From Bacteriovoracaceae bacterium UBA6261 (lineage in GTDB: Bacteria; Bdellovibrionota; Bacteriovoracia; Bacteriovoracales; Bacteriovoracaceae): a stretch of DNA of 17,378 nt. The notes under the pieces were generated by a model. It had not been told where the DNA came from and searched no databases. It saw only the letters and a list, made by a program, of their open reading frames with translations. Made by a program: the position numbers and the translations under genes. Location of the stretch: positions 1 through 17,378 of the forward strand of contig DJVH01000067.1 of assembly GCA_002440825.1 (NCBI GenBank), in the 5' to 3' direction. Positions 12,793-17,378 of the stretch are shown piece after piece (position 1 is the stretch's first letter; every line of letters starts with the position of its first letter).

Positions 12793-14677
12793 AGTACATT
12801 ACCCCTTTATTGGCTGAACATTGAAGTGATTTCCGGATGTCCGGATGGGCCAGCAAATTGCGGTCCAGGCGCACACTGGTTTCGGGATGCTCGTCGAATT
12901 CCGGGTCGGTCAAATCCATGCCTCTGAGAATTTTTTCCTGCATCGTTCTGTTCGCGAAAAAATTCTTACAACCTTCTTTTTCAGCAAAGTCGATTAATTT
13001 TTTTTCAGCGGGAGCATAATTAGGACACATCTTGCTGTAGCTCAAACCGATTTCCAGGATGGCCTTCTCCGCTTCTGTTTTTGATTTTCCTTTAAGTTTC
13101 ACGGCAACGATTTCAGAAGAAATTTTATCCGCAAAAGCTTCCTGCATTTGTGATCTGAGCATTCCTTTTGGTCCATCAGAATTAAAAGAGCAGCCTTCCA
13201 GGTATTCAAAATACTCACGGCCATGGTCATTGAGAAATTGAAGATAGCTGACATCTGTATTATTTTTCTCAGTACCTTTGGTTTTTGCCTTCAATGCGAT
13301 CAGGGCCGCTTTAGCTTCTTTGGTCACTTCACCTACGCTGATCGTTTTAGCACCAACAGATTTTGGATTTTTCAGACAGCTCATCGTAGAAGAAAACGGA
13401 TGATCTTTGTATTTCATCGGCCCCTGGAGAACAGACGAGGGATTATAGTCTGAACCATAAAGAGCTGATGTAAAATTCTTTTGTGGTCCTGTGGTTTTCA
13501 ATTCAATTTCAAAGGGAGCTTCTTCAGCAATGGACGGACCTTTCTTTTGTATGAACACCTGAGAAAGATTGCACGAATCAATACTGTGGGCCACTTCATG
13601 AGAAATGGTTTCAATGAGAGCTATCTTCGGAAAATTCAACATCTGAGGACAGATCGTAAAGGAATGAGTTTTAGCCGAGTAGAATGCATTCGGTCCCTGA
13701 CAATGCTTTTCCAATGTGTCGGTAAGCCTTGGTGGATTAAAAGAGATGCTTTTCACTTTTTCCTTGGCCCGTTCGATCATCGCTGCATTTGATCTGGTTT
13801 TCTTTGAATCGAGATAGGTCAGGATATCACTGCGGGTTTCTTGAAACAGATCGTAGGCCTGCTGCGATTTTTCCGTTAACTTTTTTTGGTTTTCCAGTAG
13901 TTTTGCCTGACTGCCGGCGGCCTTTGCATCTGTTAATTTTTTCCAGTCATAAAAGGGATCTGCTGGTGTCACCTCAGGAATGAGTGCTCGGTCCATGGCC
14001 TCCACTTCTTGTTCATAAGTGGGGTTGTATTTCAGGTACTGAATCTCAACGAGAGTTTTTTTGATTTCCGGAACGAGAGTCATTTTTAATTCTTTTTCAG
14101 CTTGAGAAATAATACTCGTTAAACTGGCAGGTGTTGTTCCTTTTTTGTCCCAACCCAGTTCATCGCCATAAAGACCTGCTTCAATACTCATATTGAGAAT
14201 TTTACCCGAAACTTTGGCGACAGCATTTCCCTGGTTATACCTGCTCATCAATTGCAGCAGTTTTTTATTGGCCGCCATCATTTTTTGCAGGTGCTGAGTT
14301 TTGAGTTTCTCCATCATCTCTTCGCGTTTAACAGCGATTTCATCCGAAAATTTCTCTCGAAGACAACTGCGGACTTCATCGCGAAGATTGTAATAACGAT
14401 CATTGAGGATTTTCTCCCCTGATTCATTGGTATAAATGACCGGATCATCTTTTTTGATTTCAGGTTTTTCACAAAAATCTTTGATGGAACACAACGGCCT
14501 TGATGTCGTTGATCCCGAAAGCGCTTCGCACTCGGGACACTTCAGCTTGAGCATTTTCTCAATATCTGACTGAAGAGTTGAATAATCTTTAACGGCATCA
14601 GACAGTGCGCGCTCCGTTTCCTGAGCGAAAACTTTAAACGAAAAACAGATAAGGGCCGTCAGAAGAAAAGATTTCAT
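12785..14677 (-). CDS. Large exported protein with zinc metalloprotease (gluzincin-like) signature
   Basis: The 630-aa protein has a signal peptide (MKSFLLTALICFSFKVFAQ, cleavage after about residue 18). The N-terminal half is Lys/Glu-rich and helical (about 95-315) with a CPEC pair at 47-50. The C-terminal half holds ETISHEVAHSIDSC (356-369), a full HExxH zinc-binding motif at 360-364. Then, 149 residues on from the second His, comes MQEAFADKISSEIV (511-524), where Glu513 fits the third zinc ligand of the E-x-x-A/x-D gluzincin pattern. The segment FDEHPETSVRLDRNLLAHP (594-612) near the C-terminus resembles a closing motif of other Bdellovibrio-type secreted M48-like proteins. About 18 cysteines suggest several disulfides. 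It is the first gene of a tightly packed run. No family is recognised over the full length; protease activity is inferred from the motif. Confidence 0.75.
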   Translation of the reverse strand: MKSFLLTALICFSFKVFAQETERALSDAVKDYSTLQSDIEKMLKLKCPECEALSGSTTSRPLCSIKDFCEKPEIKKDDPVIYTNESGEKILNDRYYNLRDEVRSCLREKFSDEIAVKREEMMEKLKTQHLQKMMAANKKLLQLMSRYNQGNAVAKVSGKILNMSIEAGLYGDELGWDKKGTTPASLTSIISQAEKELKMTLVPEIKKTLVEIQYLKYNPTYEQEVEAMDRALIPEVTPADPFYDWKKLTDAKAAGSQAKLLENQKKLTEKSQQAYDLFQETRSDILTYLDSKKTRSNAAMIERAKEKVKSISFNPPRLTDTLEKHCQGPNAFYSAKTHSFTICPQMLNFPKIALIETISHEVAHSIDSCNLSQVFIQKKGPSIAEEAPFEIELKTTGPQKNFTSALYGSDYNPSSVLQGPMKYKDHPFSSTMSCLKNPKSVGAKTISVGEVTKEAKAALIALKAKTKGTEKNNTDVSYLQFLNDHGREYFEYLEGCSFNSDGPKGMLRSQMQEAFADKISSEIVAVKLKGKSKTEAEKAILEIGLSYSKMCPNYAPAEKKLIDFAEKEGCKNFFANRTMQEKILRGMDLTDPEFDEHPETSVRLDRNLLAHPDIRKSLQCSANKGVMYCE

Positions 14678-14687
14678 ATGATACTTT

Positions 14688-14703
14688 TCGGCAAATCGGC
14701 AAA
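14688..14703. repeat. Tandem 8-bp direct repeat in the leader of the metalloprotease-like gene
   Basis: TCGGCAAA occurs twice back to back (14688-14695 and 14696-14703), 11 nt upstream of the start codon on the minus strand, next to the weak ribosome-binding sequence GAAAAG. It may be chance, or a site where copy number changes could alter expression. Confidence 0.5.
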
Positions 14704-14758
14704 AACCATGAGTTTTGGTCAGGAATTTAAGTTAGACCAGGCAGAAATAAGTTTATTT

Positions 14759-14788
14759 TTGACGTATTTTGAGCTAAGGTCGGATTAT
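14759..14788 (+). promoter_or_regulatory. Candidate promoter of the rrf2-suf operon
   Basis: TTGACG (14759-14764, 5/6 to the -35 consensus) is followed after 18 nt by GATTAT (14783-14788, 4/6 to the -10). It lies about 55 nt upstream of the Rrf2 start. An alternative -10, TATAGC at 14786, would need a 21-nt spacer. Judged by eye only. Confidence 0.35.
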
Positions 14789-14802
14789 AGCAATCTAAGA
14801 AC

Positions 14803-14820
14803 TTGAAAGTATTAACTCGG
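14803..14820 (+). promoter_or_regulatory. Possible Rrf2/IscR-type operator in the suf leader
   Basis: TTGA-N8-ACTCGG (14803-14806 and 14815-14820) resembles the E. coli iscR type 1 site half-elements (TTGA...ACTCGG) but is spaced one base wider than in the form I recall. It lies just downstream of the candidate promoter, where a bound [2Fe-2S] regulator could block transcription. Autoregulation is known for the family; this site is inference. Confidence 0.3.
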
Positions 14821-14832
14821 TCCATCAGGATC

Positions 14833-14838
14833 AGGTGG
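14833..14838 (+). promoter_or_regulatory. Ribosome binding site that sets the Rrf2 start at 14844
   Basis: AGGTGG lies 5 nt before the ATG at 14844. The in-frame GTG at 14835, which would lengthen the protein by three residues, lies inside this sequence and so is unlikely to be the start. Confidence 0.7.
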
Positions 14839-14843
14839 TTTTA

Positions 14844-15332
14844 ATGTTAAAGATTAACAAGAAAGTTGAATACGCTCTGATGGCCTTGAAGTTCATGGCG
14901 GACAAAGACCATGAAGCAGAAGGCACAGGACTCACATCTGCACGGGAAGTCTGTGATGCATTCAACACCCCTTTTGATACGACGGCAAAAGTGATGCAAC
15001 TGATGAACAATCAGGAAATTCTCAAATCCACCAAAGGAATCAAAGGCGGCTACTCTCTTAACAAAAATTTAAACGAGATCACTTACATGGAGCTCGTTCG
15101 CTTAATTGAAGGCAAAGAACATGTCGGCCGCGTTTGCGAAGGTAAACAAGGGACCTGTGAACTTTTCGGCAAATGCAATATTGCCACTCCGGTTGAAAAA
15201 CTTAACCGCAAACTCAATCTCTTTTTAGAAACACTTACACTTGAAGATTTATTACAAGGGGCCGAATTCAATCACGCTCATCAACACAAAATTGAACGCA
15301 CGAATGAAACCCAAGCTGAGAAAACAGTATGA
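14844..15332 (+). CDS. Rrf2 family Fe-S-sensing transcriptional regulator of the SUF operon (IscR-like)
   Basis: The 162-aa protein has the Rrf2 winged helix domain: LKINKKVEYALMALKFMA (2-19), a DNA-reading helix around FDTTAKVMQLMNNQEIL (44-60) and the wing TKGIKGGYSLNK (63-74). Three cysteines, Cys98, Cys105 and Cys111 (spacing C-x6-C-x5-C), match the [2Fe-2S]-binding cysteines of IscR, which has C-x5-C-x5-C. In this family the cluster-loaded protein represses its own Fe-S assembly operon and is released when clusters are scarce. The ATG at 14844 is preferred over the in-frame GTG at 14835. The stop overlaps the sufB ATG (ATGA at 15329-15332), so regulator and SufB are translationally coupled. 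Naming as iscR or another Rrf2 member is left open. Confidence 0.9.
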   Translation: MLKINKKVEYALMALKFMADKDHEAEGTGLTSAREVCDAFNTPFDTTAKVMQLMNNQEILKSTKGIKGGYSLNKNLNEITYMELVRLIEGKEHVGRVCEGKQGTCELFGKCNIATPVEKLNRKLNLFLETLTLEDLLQGAEFNHAHQHKIERTNETQAEKTV

Positions 15333-16756
15333 GTACAGATATTTTAAATGATGAATACAAATACGGATTCTACACCGACATTGAAACGGAAGAATTTCCC
15401 AAAGGGCTGAACGAAGAAATCGTTAAGATGATTTCTGCAAAAAAGCATGAACCTGAATGGCTTCTCGAGTATCGACTGAAAGCTTTTCGTCATTGGCAAA
15501 AAATGCAGGTCCCTCAATGGGCAAAATTAAAAATTCCTGAAATCGATTATCAGGATCTATATTACTATTCAGCTCCCAAGAAGAAAGACGCCGTTGCAAG
15601 CCTGGATGAAATCGACCCGGAACTTCTGGCGACGTTTGAAAAACTAGGCATTCCCTTAAATGAACAAAAACGCATCAGCGGTGTTGCAGTGGATGCAGTC
15701 TTTGATTCAGTTTCTGTGGGAACAACTCACCAGGAAGAGCTTTCAAAAGTCGGCGTTATCTTTTGTTCAATTTCAGAAGCCGTAAAAGACTATCCTGAAC
15801 TTGTAAAAAAATATCTGGGAACAGTTGTACCCTACTCTGATAACTTCTATGCGGCCTTAAACGCCGCCGTGTTCTCTGACGGATCGTTCGTTTACATTCC
15901 AAAAGGAGTGAAATGTCCGCTGGATCTTTCAACCTACTTCCGGATCAATGCTAAAGAAACGGGACAGTTTGAACGAACGCTTATTATTGCCGACGAAGGT
16001 TCATTCGTGAATTATCTCGAAGGGTGTACAGCTCCTCAGCGCGATGAGAATCAATTGCACGCAGCGATTGTTGAGCTTGTCGCGATGGACGACGCTGAAA
16101 TCAAATATTCGACAGTACAAAACTGGTACGCCGGAGACAAACAAGGTAAAGGCGGTATCTATAACTTTGTTACGAAAAGAGGAAATTGCCTCGGAAAGAA
16201 TTCCAAAATTTCCTGGACACAAGTTGAGGCCGGTTCGGCCATTACCTGGAAATATCCTTCCTGCAATCTTATTGGCGACAACTCAGAAGGGGCCTTCTAT
16301 TCAGTAGCGCTGACAAACAATTTCATGCAGGCGGATACCGGCACGAAGATGATTCACATCGGGAAAAACACCAAGTCGACCATTATCTCAAAAGGTATTT
16401 CCGCAGAGAATTCTGAAAACAATTATCGCGGTCTGGTGAAGATCATGCCATCGGCCACTGGAGCAAGAAATTACTCTCAGTGTGATTCAATGCTGATCGG
16501 AGATAAAGCGCAGGCCAATACATTTCCGTACATTGATGTGAAAAACAATACCGCCGTTCTGGAACACGAAGCTTCGACTTCAAAAATCAGTGAAGAGCAA
16601 TTGTTCTATCTTCAATCGCGCGGACTCTCTGAAGAAAAATGTATCTCGATGATCGTCAACGGTTTCTGTAAAGATGTCTTCAAGGAACTTCCTCTGGAGT
16701 TCTCGGTTGAAGCAGTAAAATTAATTGAAATGAAATTAGAAAACAGCATTGGTTAG
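15329..16756 (+). CDS. sufB: Fe-S cluster assembly protein SufB
   Basis: The 475-aa protein matches SufB in length and motifs: FVYIPKGVKCPLDLSTYFRI (187-206), EGCTAPQRDENQLHAA (231-246), STVQNWYAGD (261-270), ARNYSQCDSMLIGD (379-392) and VLEHEASTSKI (410-420). Cys385, His413 and Glu414 align with E. coli SufB Cys405, His433 and Glu434, residues linked to sulfur transfer and cluster formation on the SufBC2D scaffold in the cytoplasm. It follows the Rrf2 regulator with a 4-nt ATGA overlap and precedes sufC by 26 nt. This order, Rrf2-sufB-sufC, is that of a SUF operon with its own regulator rather than the E. coli sufA-first order. No damage or missing motif is visible. Confidence 0.97.
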   Translation: MSTDILNDEYKYGFYTDIETEEFPKGLNEEIVKMISAKKHEPEWLLEYRLKAFRHWQKMQVPQWAKLKIPEIDYQDLYYYSAPKKKDAVASLDEIDPELLATFEKLGIPLNEQKRISGVAVDAVFDSVSVGTTHQEELSKVGVIFCSISEAVKDYPELVKKYLGTVVPYSDNFYAALNAAVFSDGSFVYIPKGVKCPLDLSTYFRINAKETGQFERTLIIADEGSFVNYLEGCTAPQRDENQLHAAIVELVAMDDAEIKYSTVQNWYAGDKQGKGGIYNFVTKRGNCLGKNSKISWTQVEAGSAITWKYPSCNLIGDNSEGAFYSVALTNNFMQADTGTKMIHIGKNTKSTIISKGISAENSENNYRGLVKIMPSATGARNYSQCDSMLIGDKAQANTFPYIDVKNNTAVLEHEASTSKISEEQLFYLQSRGLSEEKCISMIVNGFCKDVFKELPLEFSVEAVKLIEMKLENSIG

Positions 16757-16782
16757 TTTAGATATTAGTTAAGGAAAAACAT

Positions 16783-17378
16783 ATGATTGAAGTAAAAAAC
16801 CTCCATGCCACAGTAGAAGCCAACGGCGAGACGAAAGAGATCCTGAAAGGAATTAATCTCACTGTTAAGGCCGGTGAAGTTCATGCGATTATGGGTCCGA
16901 ACGGCTCAGGGAAAAGTACACTTTCAAAAGTCATCGCAGGCCATCCTGCTTTTCATGTGACTGAAGGAAGTATCACTTTCAAGATCAACGCAAAAGACAG
17001 AAATCTTCTCGAACTCGAAGCAGATGAAAGAGCAAAAAGCGGAATCTTTTTAGGCTTTCAATATCCGGTAGAAATTCCGGGCGTTTCAAACTTCACTTTT
17101 CTGCACGAAGCGTTCAATGAGACTTGTAAACACAATGGTGCTGCTGAAATGAGCGCAGAAGATTTCAGAAAATTTCTTCAACCAAAACTTGAACTTCTTG
17201 AAATGAACGAAGCTTTCCTGGACAGACCAGTCAACACGGGTTTCTCCGGTGGAGAGAAAAAGAAAAATGAAATTCTTCAAATGGCGGTTCTCAATCCTCG
17301 CCTTTCTCTTCTTGATGAAACAGATTCGGGTCTGGATATCGATGCGCTGAAAATTGTGGCGAAAGGAGTTAACGCTTT
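16783..17378 (+). CDS. sufC: Fe-S cluster assembly ATPase SufC (5' part, cut by the window end)
   Basis: A total of 198 residues are visible of an ABC-type ATPase that is usually about 250 long; no stop is reached. Motifs: Walker A GPNGSGKST (38-46), Q-loop FQYPVEIPGVSN (92-103), the SufC-type signature GFSGGEKKKNEILQM (153-167) and Walker B LSLLDETDSGLDIDAL (174-189, Glu179 catalytic). The signature and D-loop wording are specific for SufC rather than a transporter ATPase. SufC binds SufB and SufD and powers the conformational change during cluster assembly. AAGGA lies 8 nt upstream of the ATG at 16783. SufD and SufS are expected downstream, outside the window. Confidence 0.96.
   Translation, partial: MIEVKNLHATVEANGETKEILKGINLTVKAGEVHAIMGPNGSGKSTLSKVIAGHPAFHVTEGSITFKINAKDRNLLELEADERAKSGIFLGFQYPVEIPGVSNFTFLHEAFNETCKHNGAAEMSAEDFRKFLQPKLELLEMNEAFLDRPVNTGFSGGEKKKNEILQMAVLNPRLSLLDETDSGLDIDALKIVAKGVNA

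Noticed and set aside
13481..13792. 103-codon plus-strand frame opposite the metalloprotease-like gene
   Set aside because: It is antisense to the HExxH region of a long signal-peptide-bearing gene and shows no protein-like features of its own.
1..17378. CRISPR arrays, tRNA or rRNA genes, transposases, phage genes or attachment sites
   Set aside because: No regularly spaced repeats, cloverleaf-type sequences, transposase motifs or flanking duplications were seen on reading both strands.

Overview
This 17.4 kb window looks like a piece of chromosome from a moderately AT-rich member of the Bdellovibrionota, probably on the Bacteriovorax/Peredibacter side. That assignment is an inference from three things: a GspL-GspM-GspN block of the deltaproteobacterial/Bdellovibrio type, many small secreted proteins, and the style of the proteins. 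It was not tested by database search. Genes are tightly packed. I see no mobile element, tRNA, rRNA or CRISPR array, and no gene-free stretch longer than about 180 bases.

Layout. (1) Positions 1-3318, plus strand: the 3' part of a type II secretion gspL-like gene, then gspM-like, gspN-like and a short-chain prenyl diphosphate synthase (ispA-like), with gaps of 3 to 8 nt. (2) 3280-4226, minus strand: an IHF-alpha-type DNA-bending protein with an unusual acidic tail, followed by a MerR-type regulator whose 3' end overlaps ispA by 39 nt, tail to tail. (3) 4408-7974, minus strand: a two-gene type IIA topoisomerase operon, ATPase/TOPRIM subunit first and cleavage subunit second, ending in a UUCG-loop terminator. 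Both subunits are divergent: the cleavage subunit has no C-terminal beta-propeller, several motifs lean toward eukaryotic/phage topoisomerase II, the quinolone-contact residues are replaced, and both proteins end in Lys-rich tails. (4) 8064-9174, plus strand: an exported START/SRPBCC-like protein and a GNAT acetyltransferase, closed by a perfect 42-nt palindromic terminator shared with the opposing gene. (5) 14677-9224, minus strand: a compact run of six genes made of a large exported HEVAH/EAFAD zincin-like protein, a small exported protein, a rhomboid protease, an 83-aa helical protein, a six-cysteine exported protein, and then an acyl-CoA synthetase after a 74-nt gap. (6) 14844 to the window end, plus strand: an Fe-S-type Rrf2 regulator translationally overlapped with sufB, then sufC (cut by the window edge), the start of a SUF iron-sulfur cluster assembly operon.

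How they fit together. The gsp genes build the inner-membrane platform of a secretion machine. The Rrf2-SufB-SufC unit is a self-regulated Fe-S assembly operon. The IHF and topoisomerase genes form a nucleoid/topology neighbourhood in which one protein carries an acidic tail and its neighbours carry basic ones. The best candidates for something undescribed are the divergent topoisomerase and the cassette of exported metalloprotease plus rhomboid plus small exported proteins.
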